64,000 bases of DNA from Lentihominibacter hominis (GCF_014385065.1 NZ_JACRTA010000002.1:1-64000), one strand, 5' to 3'; counted from the stretch's first letter, positions 27,093 through 36,765 are shown. Translations and numbers: made by a program. The notes: generated by a model from the sequence alone, not told the origin.

Positions 27093-27127
27093 GTTCTATC
27101 TCCTGTAAACGTAATATGTGTAAATAT

Positions 27128-27156
27128 ATTATACTTAAAGGTACTGATGTGAACAA
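27128..27156 (-). promoter_or_regulatory. Promoter of the DUF815 gene
   Basis: Minus-strand TTGTTC (27156-27151), 17 bases, TATAAT (27133-27128). Confidence 0.65.
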
Positions 27157-27222
27157 GTATATTATGATAAAAGGTAAAGTTTGTTTGGAGAAGGTTTATA
27201 TACAAATATTATAATGAATTAG

Positions 27223-27251
27223 TTGTATTGATAGATTTTATTCATTATACT
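27223..27251 (+). promoter_or_regulatory. Promoter of the RluB-type gene
   Basis: TTGTAT (27223-27228), 17 bases, TATACT (27246-27251). Confidence 0.6.
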
Positions 27252-27297
27252 ATTATATATCATGGAAATTGCTTTGATAAATAACTCGGAGGATCAG

Positions 27298-28002
27298 ATG
27301 AGAATAAACAAATATATTGCTAATGCAGGAATATGCAGCAGGAGGAAAGCTGACGAGCTGATCGCAAACGGCAATGTAAAGATAAACGGAATTATTGTCG
27401 AAGAACTTGGAAGGAATGTGGCTCAGGGAGATGTAGTAGAGGTCAATGGAAGGATCATAGATCATACTCATAAGAATGTTTATGTCGCAGTCAATAAGCC
27501 TAAAGGGTATATAACTTCTATGGATGATAACAAAGACCGGCAGACTGTGGCAGACTTGGTAATGGATATCCCTGAAAGGCTTTTCCCTGTAGGACGCCTT
27601 GATTACAATACTACGGGGCTTTTGATAATGACAAATGACGGACAAATGACATATACTCTGACGCATCCTAAACACGAGGTATATAAGACATATGTAGCCA
27701 AAGTTGCAGGAGTTATTTCTGATGCAAGGATTAGCAGGCTGCGCCGCGGTGTGGATATAGGTGGGTTTGTGACATCTCCTGCTAAGGTCAAAGTAATAAA
27801 GCAGATGCCCAGATATGCCCTTGTAGAAATAAAGATACGAGAAGGAAAAAACCGTCAGGTTCGTAAGATGTTTGCCGCTGTAGGGAATAAGGTGCAGGAG
27901 CTACAGCGCACTGAAATAGGGCAGATAAAGCTTGGTCGTCTTATGGAAGGTCATTATCGCAAACTTACCAATGATGAGATAAAATATTTGAAAAGTCTAT
28001 AA
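27298..28002 (+). CDS. RsuA/RluB-family pseudouridine synthase
   Basis: 234 residues. An S4 RNA-binding domain (1-60) begins MRINKYIANAGICSRRKADE. The catalytic domain has the motif GRLDYNTTGLLIMTNDG, whose Asp is the nucleophile. C-terminal REGKNRQVRKMF is also diagnostic. It converts uridine to pseudouridine in rRNA; by length and sequence it is closest to RluB (23S), but RsuA or RluF activity cannot be excluded. ATG 27298 is chosen because CGGAGG lies 6 bases upstream, over a longer frame starting at 27262. Confidence 0.92.
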   Translation: MRINKYIANAGICSRRKADELIANGNVKINGIIVEELGRNVAQGDVVEVNGRIIDHTHKNVYVAVNKPKGYITSMDDNKDRQTVADLVMDIPERLFPVGRLDYNTTGLLIMTNDGQMTYTLTHPKHEVYKTYVAKVAGVISDARISRLRRGVDIGGFVTSPAKVKVIKQMPRYALVEIKIREGKNRQVRKMFAAVGNKVQELQRTEIGQIKLGRLMEGHYRKLTNDEIKYLKSL

Positions 28003-28016
28003 TGAAGAATTTGTAA

Positions 28017-28048
28017 GACCCGCGGAATTTAATGGATCCGCGGGCTAT
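28017..28048. terminator. Bidirectional terminator between rluB-type and GPH genes
   Basis: CCCGCGGA (28019-28026) and TCCGCGGG (28037-28044) form a GC-rich stem. It serves two convergent genes. Confidence 0.8.
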
Positions 28049-29394
28049 TTTATAATTTGGTTCGTATCTCTTCTCAGAGGATATTTATAAAGAGCAACAG
28101 AAGAAATAGCCAGAAAAATCATAGGGAGTATTGTGGCGGAGTTTTCTATCCATGTCATAGCCTGAATAGTCTGAGTTGTTCCGCTTCCGTTAAAACCTGC
28201 CATCTGGAGTATGGCGCCAAGGATTTGTCCTCCGATACCTACAGCAACAGCTTCAACAAGACCCTGAAATGAAAGGATCATAGCTTCTCGTTTCTTTCCT
28301 GTAGTGACCTTGTCATATTCGCATATATCATAAAATATAGAAGGCATTAACTGCCAGTATATAGCTGTGCAGATAGTCAGAAAAATTGTATATATAACAG
28401 CTCCTGACAGAGCTTCAAGACCGATCAGTCTTATAAGGAGCATACCGGTGATACCAAGCAGATAACATCCTATTAATGCTATTCTTTTATCGAATATGAC
28501 AGATAGTTTTCCCACAAGAGGGATAAATGCTATGCCAAGCAGCGAGCGGATCATAAGGCATGCTGATATCTGAACTGCCGATAATTTCAGATTAAAAGTA
28601 AAATAGTACAGAACGTTTGACATAAGCATCGTATATACAATCAAAGAAAACAGACTGGCTGCTATAAGATATTTCATAGGACGCAGACGTGCTACAGAAA
28701 TATATTCTCTGAATATATTGAGGATATTATGGGTGCCTGAAGGTTTTTTTTCTGTTTTTTTACAAGGTAGATCTCTGTTTTTTGATACGATAACAGTGAT
28801 GATGATAGTAACGGATGTAATCACACCAAGAAATGCTCCGGTCAGTGACCAAGCTCCGGATTCACTGAATCCATGCTGCTGCAGGAATTCAACGATGATA
28901 GTGGGCATCACCATACAGAATACATTTCCGATCATATTGAAAAAGGATGCAAAGGATCTTATAGATGTTCTTTCGTCATAGCTTGATGCGTAATCGGTCC
29001 CCAGTGCACAGTAAGGCACGAAGAATCCGGTGAAACTGGTCCAGAAGAATACCATCATGATTCCGTAATACACAGGTTTGAAGTTCGCAGATATATTTAT
29101 ATCGGTAAACATCAGAAACAGCATAATGCCAAGGAATATGGAAAAGATTGATATAACGGGTCTTCGTCTGCCGAAACGGGTAGTGATATTGTCGGCAAGA
29201 TATCCCATGACAGGATTGAATACAGCATTCCATACAGAGCCTATCGCTACGATGACTCCTGCTATGGCAGGAGGGATATCAGCAATAGTAGTAAGAAAGA
29301 AAAGAAAAAATGTGCCTACAAAACCATATGAAATGGCATCGCCCAGAGAAGCGATGCCGTATCCTAATTTTTCCTTAAATGTAGTCTTTTCCAT
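28045..29394 (-). CDS. GPH-family (MFS) cation symporter
   Basis: 449 residues with about 12 hydrophobic segments. The N-terminal KLGYGIASLGDAISYGFVGTFFLFFLT and the loop GYLADNITTRFGRRRPVI are characteristic of the glycoside-pentoside-hexuronide:cation symporters. Transport of a sugar, glycoside or related organic anion with Na+ or H+ is expected, but the substrate is unknown. There is no glycosidase gene beside it; the gene just upstream on the same strand (29 bases) is an unrecognised 180-residue protein. A second GPH gene lies at 32384. Confidence 0.88.
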   Translation of the reverse strand: MEKTTFKEKLGYGIASLGDAISYGFVGTFFLFFLTTIADIPPAIAGVIVAIGSVWNAVFNPVMGYLADNITTRFGRRRPVISIFSIFLGIMLFLMFTDINISANFKPVYYGIMMVFFWTSFTGFFVPYCALGTDYASSYDERTSIRSFASFFNMIGNVFCMVMPTIIVEFLQQHGFSESGAWSLTGAFLGVITSVTIIITVIVSKNRDLPCKKTEKKPSGTHNILNIFREYISVARLRPMKYLIAASLFSLIVYTMLMSNVLYYFTFNLKLSAVQISACLMIRSLLGIAFIPLVGKLSVIFDKRIALIGCYLLGITGMLLIRLIGLEALSGAVIYTIFLTICTAIYWQLMPSIFYDICEYDKVTTGKKREAMILSFQGLVEAVAVGIGGQILGAILQMAGFNGSGTTQTIQAMTWIENSATILPMIFLAISSVALYKYPLRRDTNQIIK

Positions 29395-29423
29395 TAAAGA
29401 ATATTCCTTTCGTGATAAATTAT

Positions 29424-29966
29424 TTAGGAGACATTTTTACTGCTGCGGAAATGTCTGCCGGTATAATCGTATTTCATATCAATTAAGTATAGGGCTTTTG
29501 AGACAGAGGCTTCGTTTATTCCTTCAAGGACTTCCTGAAATTCTTTGTCTATGTCATATTCTTTTATGAAATGTTCCTTGAATTCTGCAAGGCTTTTGAA
29601 TGTTTCGGGAGTTTCTCCGTTTTTAGCGAATATATTACAGATCTCGCAGACTATGAAACCGAACATATCGTTGAGATCGTTGCTCAGCTCAACCGAAATC
29701 TTCATTCCGTCGGCATCAAAACCTTCTCCCTCCATCATATCAAATGTGAGGTTGTCTTTATCTTCAAGCATTTCATGATATTTTATTATAGAGGCATTCA
29801 GATCATTTTTGTTAGGTTCATACCAGTCCTTCATAGCATCTATAATCATAAGGCCCAGATTCTGAGGCATGCTGCCAAACCACAGCGACTCTCTGTGAAA
29901 CCCCTGTTCATTTTCTTCTATGATATTTGCCAAATACATTCTGCTGATAGTACTTTGCTGCGTCAT
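29424..29966 (-). CDS. Unrecognised soluble protein next to a GPH transporter
   Basis: About 180 residues from ATG 29966, preceded by GAAAGGAAAG. The frame extends to an ATG at 29993 without a ribosome site. It is acidic, probably all-helical, with no signal peptide. Motifs noted are ISRMYLANIIEENEQGFHRE, a Met-rich middle (FDMMEGEGFDADGMK) and ALYLIDMKYDYTGRHFR near the end. It sits 29 bases before the GPH symporter and is probably co-transcribed. No family recognised and no function assigned. Confidence 0.7.
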   Translation of the reverse strand: MTQQSTISRMYLANIIEENEQGFHRESLWFGSMPQNLGLMIIDAMKDWYEPNKNDLNASIIKYHEMLEDKDNLTFDMMEGEGFDADGMKISVELSNDLNDMFGFIVCEICNIFAKNGETPETFKSLAEFKEHFIKEYDIDKEFQEVLEGINEASVSKALYLIDMKYDYTGRHFRSSKNVS

Positions 29967-30055
29967 GATTTCTTTCCTTTCATTTATATTCATATAATGA
30001 ATTATTATATCATATATCTCCGGATGTAAGCATCTTTTTTATAAAAAGGACAATA

Positions 30056-30088
30056 AAAGAACGAGATCCGAAAATCCCGTCCTTTTGG
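30056..30088 (-). terminator. Terminator of the M28 peptidase gene
   Basis: Minus-strand AAAAGGACGGGAT and ATCTCGTTCTTTT pair with a few wobbles around a small loop, ending in Ts. Confidence 0.6.
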
Positions 30089-30102
30089 AGGAGTGCTGTA
30101 TG

Positions 30103-32133
30103 TTATTTTGCATAATCGTTCATAAGTTTTATGGCTTGTTGCAGTCCTTGTTTCTCTTCTTCGTAAGTTTCATCAAGGTATTGCTGCTGAATGTCTCTGA
30201 GAGTTCTGAGCTGTTCTATTTCTGATGAAACATCAGGGTTTTCTGCATCATATTTTTCACCAAGGCTGATGACCACATCGTCTATATCACAATGCGGATA
30301 TTTGACAAGTCCGTCTCCCCATGTGCCTTTTCTGTTTTCAAACAGTTGATTTTCAAGGTAATCGCAAGTTTCCTGATCAAAGTACATATCGTACCATGCC
30401 CAATCTATAGCCCACAGATATTCGTCATAGGCTTCTTGAATATTGCCTTTTTCGAGAGCATTGATGGTTTGGCTGAGCATATCTATGTTGGTCTGATAAA
30501 GTTCATGTTTATTGATGGCTTCAGGTTCAAAATCGAGTCCCAGCAGATAGTCCTGCAGTGTTTTGTAAACTTCCTGAGTCTGTTTGTTTAGTTTTACGGC
30601 TTCTGTTTTCTCTCCTGATTCCTCTACTGTTTTCATTTTTTCTTCTAAAGCGGCTGCTGCAGTATATCCGTCTTCAAGAAGAGTATCAAATTGATCGGTA
30701 TCAGTAAGACTGTCTTCGAAATCCTGTAGTCTTGCGGTGAAGTTCATAGGTCTTACATCAAGAGCATCCAAATCCAGAGTAATTTTTCCAAAGGCTCTGA
30801 TGACATCTTTGAAGCCGTTTTCATCCAGTGGCTGAGCATCCCAGCTATCGTAACTTGAATGATACCCCATATCATCATACTTGGAACCTTCACCTGAACC
30901 GGCAACTATGGCAGGTATGCCTTCTCTTGCCCACTGAAAATCTTCTGTATAAACACTTGTTTTATCAAAAGACCATTCATATACCGTATCATCTTCAAAT
31001 TCACCGATGCTGTCTTTGACAAAATCCATCAGTTCGACAGCACTTCTTGTTCCGGCAAATGTTTCCCCTTCTACAGCATAAGCTCCGTCATTGTTGACTA
31101 TGGCAAAGGCTCCTTCTGCCCATTCAGGATGATTTGTCATGATTTCTTCGTATGCTCCTGTGGACCAGTCGTATTCACTGCCCGAAACTCCCCATTCTTC
31201 AGAGCCGTGCATACATATGCGAATAGTCTTGTCAGGTTCGTATCCGCTGTCAATGATAGCTTTTGCTATAGACATAGAAACTGCAGCTCCCTGGGCATCA
31301 TCATATGCTGAGTGGAAATATCCATCCATGTGAGCGAAGAGGAAGATGGTTTCATCGGTTTTCCCAGGAATTTCTCCCCAGAGATTGTGTGACGTGCCGT
31401 CTTCTGTGACTTTGGAATCAGCATTGAGAGTTACCGTTATGGATTCTCCGTTTCCGTCTTTTATGGCTTTCTGTAATGCTTTGCTGTCTTCTTCACTTAT
31501 GGCTAAGGCAGGAGCGTCAGCAGGTCCGCAGACATCTTGCACGCCTATTCTGTCAGGGCCTTCTTCAGGATATACCGACATGGCGATAACAGCCTTGGCG
31601 CCTTTTACTTTTGCCTGATATGCAGGATAGTTTATCCACCAGTCTTCATTCTGATCGACATCCAGAAGTACCAGTTTGCCGGTAACATCGATTCCTTCGT
31701 AATCGGCAGCAGTTCCCTTATTCACATAGACGAGCTCCAGTTCTTCATTGTCGGCCTGCAGTGTCGTTTGATAGCTGCCTAAGTTTATTTTTTTCTCTTT
31801 GCCGTCGGCATCGATGAAAGTAAGATCAGCCCCTTTAAATAACCATGTATCAACTGTGATCTCTTCTGATGTGACGTTTTTAAGACCTATGTTCTCCATT
31901 TCGGCCTTGAGGTAATCAAGTACCTGTGATTCGGCAGGTGATCCGGCAGAACGATTGCCTGTAACCGGGTCATCGCCAAAGCTGCTGATATTTTTAATGA
32001 TTTCTTTGCCGTATTCGGTATCGATAGCTTCTTCAAAATCTGTGAAGCTTTCGCTGTAATCAGGTTTGCCGCATGCGGTAAGACTCAAGGTCAAAGCAAA
32101 GGCAAATATGACGGATATAATTTTTTTGTGCAT
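30103..32133 (-). CDS. M28-family zinc peptidase lipoprotein
   Basis: 676 residues. The lipoprotein signal ends in the lipobox LTAC with Cys21, so the protein is anchored outside the membrane. A protease-associated domain lies near 130-240. The M28 core has LFAHMDGYF (His), SAYDDAQGAA (Asp), HGSEEWG (Glu), NNDGAYA and a C-terminal YHSSYDSWDAQ His. A helical C-terminal 200 residues ends with a coiled coil. M28 enzymes are aminopeptidases or carboxypeptidases; the specificity is not readable here. GGAGG precedes ATG 32133. It may feed peptides or amino acid derivatives to the neighbouring transporters. Confidence 0.88.
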   Translation of the reverse strand: MHKKIISVIFAFALTLSLTACGKPDYSESFTDFEEAIDTEYGKEIIKNISSFGDDPVTGNRSAGSPAESQVLDYLKAEMENIGLKNVTSEEITVDTWLFKGADLTFIDADGKEKKINLGSYQTTLQADNEELELVYVNKGTAADYEGIDVTGKLVLLDVDQNEDWWINYPAYQAKVKGAKAVIAMSVYPEEGPDRIGVQDVCGPADAPALAISEEDSKALQKAIKDGNGESITVTLNADSKVTEDGTSHNLWGEIPGKTDETIFLFAHMDGYFHSAYDDAQGAAVSMSIAKAIIDSGYEPDKTIRICMHGSEEWGVSGSEYDWSTGAYEEIMTNHPEWAEGAFAIVNNDGAYAVEGETFAGTRSAVELMDFVKDSIGEFEDDTVYEWSFDKTSVYTEDFQWAREGIPAIVAGSGEGSKYDDMGYHSSYDSWDAQPLDENGFKDVIRAFGKITLDLDALDVRPMNFTARLQDFEDSLTDTDQFDTLLEDGYTAAAALEEKMKTVEESGEKTEAVKLNKQTQEVYKTLQDYLLGLDFEPEAINKHELYQTNIDMLSQTINALEKGNIQEAYDEYLWAIDWAWYDMYFDQETCDYLENQLFENRKGTWGDGLVKYPHCDIDDVVISLGEKYDAENPDVSSEIEQLRTLRDIQQQYLDETYEEEKQGLQQAIKLMNDYAK

Positions 32134-32188
32134 AACTGGCCTCCTTCTCAATGATCTGCTTTAAGCAGATATAGCAGTTTTGAAATAT

Positions 32189-32217
32189 ATTGTAGTATCC
32201 GCAGCTATAAGTGTCAA
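32189..32217 (-). promoter_or_regulatory. Promoter of the M28 peptidase gene
   Basis: Minus-strand TTGACA (32217-32212), 17 bases, TACAAT (32194-32189). Confidence 0.7.
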
Positions 32218-32383
32218 GAAAATTTTGAAAATTATAACAACAAAAAGTCGAAAAAGACAGAAATTTTGAAAAAGACAAAATACTTAGCAACTAAATTATT
32301 TTCATAGTCATGGCGATTATGTATAATTGCGTATAATTATTTTGAAGTAGTGATAATATAAGTTGGATTTAGGAGGTGTTCTT

Positions 32384-33829
32384 ATGGAAGGTAATAACTT
32401 GAACAAACAGGTACATCAGGTTTCTTTCGCCAAGAAAGTCGGTTATTCGGTGGGGGGCGCCACAGATACGCTGGCCTATGATTTTGTAGCAGCGTTTTTG
32501 TTGTTTTTCCTTACGAATTTTACAGGCGTCAATCCTGCATGGGCGGGAGCGATATTAACAATAGGCGTTGTCTGGAATATGTTTTCAGATCCTATTGTAG
32601 GGAATCTGTCTGATAAGACAAAGACGAGGTTTGGTAAAAAAAGAACGTGGCTGCTTATCGCAATCATACCGTTATTTGTTTCATATCTGCTGCTTTTTAC
32701 AAAAATTGGCGGATTATCAACAGCCGCCACTAATGTTTACTTTCTGATTATGACTTTGCTGTTTTGGTTATCTTACAGCTGTTTCAGCATCCCATATTAC
32801 TCAATGGGAGCATCGTTAACGTCAGATAATGAAGAGAGAACAAAGATCAGAATGCTGGCGCAGATCGTACAGTATATCGGAGTGTTTTTCTCAACAGTGG
32901 CACCTACAATGTTTGTATCCTTTTTCAAATCAGGAGGATTTTCGGATTATGAAGCATGGCACTATACGGCGTGGCTGGAGGGTGCATTATGTGTGGCGAC
33001 TCTGATTGTAGTATTCCTTTCGACTAAGGGAATAGAAATAGACTTTGAAGAAGAGAAAGAACAGGAAAAGACAAGTTTCTTTAAAGATGCTGCAGCAGTT
33101 TTGAGCATAAAACCGTATCTTATGGCTACTCTGTCATCTTTGATGTTTAGGATAGGATATTGTCTGTTCCTGACTACAATGGTTTATTTTCTGCTTTATG
33201 TAGTGGGACTGTCAGAAATGAGAATGACTATATGTACGTCTATCATATCTTTCGGGGGTATCATTGTAATAGCTATTTTAATGAAAGTAGTAGAGAAGTT
33301 TGATAAGGCGAAGGTTTATTCTGTTCTGGTGATGTTTTCGGGAATTGTGATGATCATATTCAATTTTATTGATGTAAATTCAATGTGGATAGCATGCCTG
33401 TTCTGTGTATTTTACGTAATAGGTTCATCAGCATATTGGTCGATGAATATGCCTCTGATGTATGATGCAATAGAAGTAGATGAATTTCAGACAGGCAAAA
33501 GAAGGGAAGGAACTATGATGTCATTCTATCTCTTCTGCCAGAAAGGCGGATACGCTATTGCAGCATCTGCCATAGGAGCTGTACTTTCTAAAGTAGGATA
33601 TGATGAAACATTGGGAGCCAATAATCCTGAACCTGTATTAAACGCCATACAGACAATGATCTGCGGAGCAGCAGGACTCTTCTTTGTTCTCAGTGCCGTT
33701 ATAATAATAGTATATCCTATGAAAAAGGATGTTTATGATAAGCTGTATGCGCAGCTTGAGAATAAGAGAGCGGGCAGGGAATATAATACTGAAGGATTTG
33801 CTCACGTGTTGAACAAGAAATATAGATAA
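32384..33829 (+). CDS. GPH-family (MFS) cation symporter, second copy
   Basis: 481 residues with about 12 hydrophobic segments. VGYSVGGATDTLAYDFVAAFLLFFLT and NLSDKTKTRFGKKRTWLL are the family hallmarks. ATG 32384 follows AGGAGGTG; the frame is open 21 bases further up. It is only moderately similar to the first GPH protein at 28045, so it is not a recent duplicate. It is followed after 29 bases by an amidohydrolase, suggesting uptake of a compound that the hydrolase then opens. Substrate unknown. Confidence 0.88.
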   Translation: MEGNNLNKQVHQVSFAKKVGYSVGGATDTLAYDFVAAFLLFFLTNFTGVNPAWAGAILTIGVVWNMFSDPIVGNLSDKTKTRFGKKRTWLLIAIIPLFVSYLLLFTKIGGLSTAATNVYFLIMTLLFWLSYSCFSIPYYSMGASLTSDNEERTKIRMLAQIVQYIGVFFSTVAPTMFVSFFKSGGFSDYEAWHYTAWLEGALCVATLIVVFLSTKGIEIDFEEEKEQEKTSFFKDAAAVLSIKPYLMATLSSLMFRIGYCLFLTTMVYFLLYVVGLSEMRMTICTSIISFGGIIVIAILMKVVEKFDKAKVYSVLVMFSGIVMIIFNFIDVNSMWIACLFCVFYVIGSSAYWSMNMPLMYDAIEVDEFQTGKRREGTMMSFYLFCQKGGYAIAASAIGAVLSKVGYDETLGANNPEPVLNAIQTMICGAAGLFFVLSAVIIIVYPMKKDVYDKLYAQLENKRAGREYNTEGFAHVLNKKYR

Positions 33830-33858
33830 ACACAAGTACGGAAACGGGGGCGATATAA

Positions 33859-35481
33859 ATGAATGATATTTTATACATAAATGGGCAGATATATACTGTT
33901 GACAGCAGCAAAAGCTGGGCTGAGGCAGTGGCTGTCAAAAGCGGAAAGATTACATTTGTAGGAACTAATGATGAGGCAAAGTCCATTGAAGCGAAAGAAA
34001 CAGTAGATCTGGACGGGAAGATGATGCTGCCGGGATTCATAGAAGCTCATGGGCATGTTACGTGGGGAGCTATAGATAGTTTGTTTAAGGTATCGTTATT
34101 CGGAGCTGATAATGTTGAATTTTATATAGAAACAATAAGAAAATTTGTTCAGGAAAACCCGGAGCTTCCTGTATATGAAGGTGCGGGATGGGAAAATCCT
34201 TTTTTTGGAAAGAATGGACCGTCCAGAAAAGTACTTGATGAAATATGTAGTGATAAGCCTATGCTTATGTGGTCACATGATAAGCATTCTCTTTGGGTAA
34301 ATACATATGTTCTGGATTTGTGCGGCATAGACAAAAATACACAGGTTCCCGCAGGCAATGTAATCGAAAGAGAAGACGATGGCACACCGAGCGGAACACT
34401 CAGAGAATTTGCTGCTATAGCTCTTGTAGATTCGGTAAAGCCGGTATTTAATAAAGAGCATTATAAAAAAGCTATCGAATGGGTACAGAAAGACTTTGCG
34501 CAGTATGGAGTCACTTCAATCATGGACCCTTTGCTGGATCCTGAAGATGATGCTATTGCGGCCATCAGGGAGCTTAACGATGAGGGGAGGCTCATCTGCA
34601 AAATGAGAGGAGCTCTGAAAAGTTCGGAGACGGATTCATATAAGCATATAGATGAATTCCCTAAGATAAGAGAAGATGTTGATTCACATATGTTTAAAAT
34701 ACAGCAGGTGAAACTTTTCGCCGATGGTGTCGTGGAGGGAAAGACTGCATTTTTAAAGCAGCCTTATGAAGGCGAGAATTATGCAGGGGACCCTATATGG
34801 AACAAGGATGATATGAATGAATTCTGCAGAAAAGTAGATGAGCTGGGATTTGATATCCATGTTCATTCTATAGGGGATGCGGCTACGTCAATGACTTTGG
34901 ATGCACTGGATTTTATAAATGAAAAGAACCCTTCCAGAGACAGACGTCCTGTAATTACTCATCTTCAGATTGTAGATTCCGCTGATTATTCCAGGATAAA
35001 ACAACATAAAGTGGCGGCGGTTACCAATCCATATTGGCATTTTAAATATAGAGGCTTCTTTGAGGATATAGAGGTTCCGTATCTGGGAGAAAGAGCATAT
35101 CATGAATATCCTATGAAGAGCCTTCTTGATGCAGGAATAATACTGGGAGGAGCAAGCGATTATAACGTGACGCCTGTTCCCGCTCCTTTAAGAGGAATTC
35201 AGATAGGAGTGACAAGAGTAGGTATAGATGAGAATCCTGATGATATGGATCTGGTGCTTGCTCCTGAGGAGAGGCTCAGCGTTGAGCAGATGGTGGAGCT
35301 ATTTACTATGGGGAATGCATACGCGCTTAGAATGGAAGATATCACAGGTTCTATAGAGGTTGGAAAATGTGCAGATCTTGTAATACTGGAAGAAAATATC
35401 TTTGAAATTCCTCATCAGGACATATATAAAGTAAAAGTTATCCAGACTGTTTCCGAAGGCAAGATAATATATAAAGGATAG
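33859..35481 (+). CDS. YtcJ-type metal-dependent amidohydrolase
   Basis: 540 residues. Metal ligands His64 and His66 (EAHGHVTW), a central HVHSIGDAA His, and THLQIV are visible. The C-terminal beta-sandwich ends with GSIEVGKCADLVILEENIF, usual for amidohydrolase family 3. The family includes N-substituted formamide deformylases and other amide hydrolases acting on many small molecules, so the substrate is unclear. It is in an operon with the GPH symporter. GGGGGCG lies before the ATG. Confidence 0.87.
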   Translation: MNDILYINGQIYTVDSSKSWAEAVAVKSGKITFVGTNDEAKSIEAKETVDLDGKMMLPGFIEAHGHVTWGAIDSLFKVSLFGADNVEFYIETIRKFVQENPELPVYEGAGWENPFFGKNGPSRKVLDEICSDKPMLMWSHDKHSLWVNTYVLDLCGIDKNTQVPAGNVIEREDDGTPSGTLREFAAIALVDSVKPVFNKEHYKKAIEWVQKDFAQYGVTSIMDPLLDPEDDAIAAIRELNDEGRLICKMRGALKSSETDSYKHIDEFPKIREDVDSHMFKIQQVKLFADGVVEGKTAFLKQPYEGENYAGDPIWNKDDMNEFCRKVDELGFDIHVHSIGDAATSMTLDALDFINEKNPSRDRRPVITHLQIVDSADYSRIKQHKVAAVTNPYWHFKYRGFFEDIEVPYLGERAYHEYPMKSLLDAGIILGGASDYNVTPVPAPLRGIQIGVTRVGIDENPDDMDLVLAPEERLSVEQMVELFTMGNAYALRMEDITGSIEVGKCADLVILEENIFEIPHQDIYKVKVIQTVSEGKIIYKG

Positions 35482-35488
35482 CGTGCTG

Positions 35489-35547
35489 TAGAAAGAGGCT
35501 GTCTCATCGAAGAGTAAAATCTTTGTGAGCAGCTTCTTTATTTTTTT
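35489..35547 (+). terminator. Terminator of the GPH/amidohydrolase operon
   Basis: AGAAAGAGGCTG and CAGCTTCTTTA pair, with an inner CTCAT/GTGAG stem, before a run of Ts. Confidence 0.65.
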
Positions 35548-35597
35548 ATACATATATTATATAATTTCTCAATGATGAAGTATGAAAGGAGCAGAAT

Positions 35598-35858
35598 ATG
35601 AAAAAACCACGGATCTTAATAACGCTGGTAGATAAGAAAGGCGAATATCCATGCCACAGAGGTCATAAAATAGGTGACAGCTTTGATTTTGATACCGAAA
35701 GGGGAAAAATATGTCCCATGGTCATGCACGTGGCCTTTCCTTATATAGACATAATGCGCTATGGCGGTCAGCTGCCGGAGTGTAAAACCGGCGATTTTAG
35801 GTTCTGCTGCCCTGATTCTGATGTTATCAATATATTTAAATTGGAAATAAAAAAATAG
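35598..35858 (+). CDS. TIGR04076 family protein
   Basis: 86 residues. It shows the family pattern of a GHKIGDSFDF motif after a Cys, then GKICPMVMHVAFPYIDIMRYGGQLP and CCPDSD. The conserved Cys/His residues suggest metal binding, but no function is known for the family. ATG 35598 follows GGAGCAG. It is a lone gene between a terminator and the two convergent HTH genes. Confidence 0.82.
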   Translation: MKKPRILITLVDKKGEYPCHRGHKIGDSFDFDTERGKICPMVMHVAFPYIDIMRYGGQLPECKTGDFRFCCPDSDVINIFKLEIKK

Positions 35859-35912
35859 ATCGCCGCATTCTGCCCGTGACCGTGTGTTATATATTCTTTG
35901 AGATATTATTTA

Positions 35913-36254
35913 TCAACGTTTCTTCATGAGAAGTATCAGTTGGTGGAATAAATATACAGCATTCTCCTGCTGATCTTCCGGAAGTTCCAGAAAAGCATCC
36001 AGAGTACGAAGCAAAAGCAAGGCAAAATCCTGTTGAGGCTCTGTATATGAAGGAAGAATAAGTGTGGCAGGATCTACATCCAGATTTTTAGCTATATATT
36101 TAAGAGTATCGATACGTGGATTGCAGGTTCCTTTTAAGATGTGCTGCATCTCAGATCTTGAAACACCTATTTCTTCTGCAAATTCCGTGATAGACTGATT
36201 TCTGCTCAAACGTATAGTATTCATGAAATTCGACAAATTTTGCTGTAAAGACAC
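35913..36254 (-). CDS. XRE-family HTH regulator, copy 1
   Basis: About 113 residues from GTG 36254, which follows AGGAGGG. An HTH_3 domain (about 15-65) contains SITEFAEEIGVSRSEMQHIL. The C-terminal 45 residues are helical (DFALLLLRTLDAFLELPEDQQ) and probably mediate dimers. It is about 60 percent identical by eye to the next gene upstream, so the pair arose by tandem duplication. Targets unknown. The annotated start could be missed because it is GTG; a longer frame upstream encodes an implausible hydrophobic stretch. Confidence 0.82.
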   Translation of the reverse strand: MSLQQNLSNFMNTIRLSRNQSITEFAEEIGVSRSEMQHILKGTCNPRIDTLKYIAKNLDVDPATLILPSYTEPQQDFALLLLRTLDAFLELPEDQQENAVYLFHQLILLMKKR

Positions 36255-36393
36255 ATGAATCCCTCCTATTCTATGAGAATAAAACAATATCGCAGATAAA
36301 GAAAGGATTATATAAAAGTATGCCATATCATTATAATGGTACAACAGAAAGGCAGGAAAGATTATATGATCTCTGCATGTAAAAAAGAATGTA

Positions 36394-36765
36394 TTAATCT
36401 GTTTGAATATCAGTATTTAAATCATCGTTTTCAATCATGATTAGAAGCAGCTGGTGAAAATTGTTTGCTGCATCAGTTTGTTTGTCTTTTGGAATTTTGG
36501 AAAATGTATCCAAGATGTCCAATATAAGCAGTGCGAATTCATATTGAACTTCAGAATAAGATGGAAAAAGCAGTAATGCAGGATCGATTTTTAGGTTATC
36601 GGCAATGTATTTTACAGTGTCGATACGAAGGTTACAGGAACCTTTTAAAATCTGCTGCATTTCAGATCGCGAAATACCAATTTCATTAGCAAATTCAGTA
36701 ATGGATTGTTTTCGACTTGAACGGATGGCGTTCATAAAATTCGATAGGTTCTGTTGTAGTGTCAC
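36394..36765 (-). CDS. XRE-family HTH regulator, copy 2
   Basis: About 123 residues from GTG 36765 after GGAAGGAG. The HTH region SITEFANEIGISRSEMQQIL and the C-terminal helix (EFALLILDILDTF) closely match copy 1, with an extra acidic tail (NDDLNTDIQTD). Both copies share a GTG start and similar sequence just upstream, so the duplicated unit includes the control region. They may regulate each other. Confidence 0.82.
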   Translation of the reverse strand: MTLQQNLSNFMNAIRSSRKQSITEFANEIGISRSEMQQILKGSCNLRIDTVKYIADNLKIDPALLLFPSYSEVQYEFALLILDILDTFSKIPKDKQTDAANNFHQLLLIMIENDDLNTDIQTD

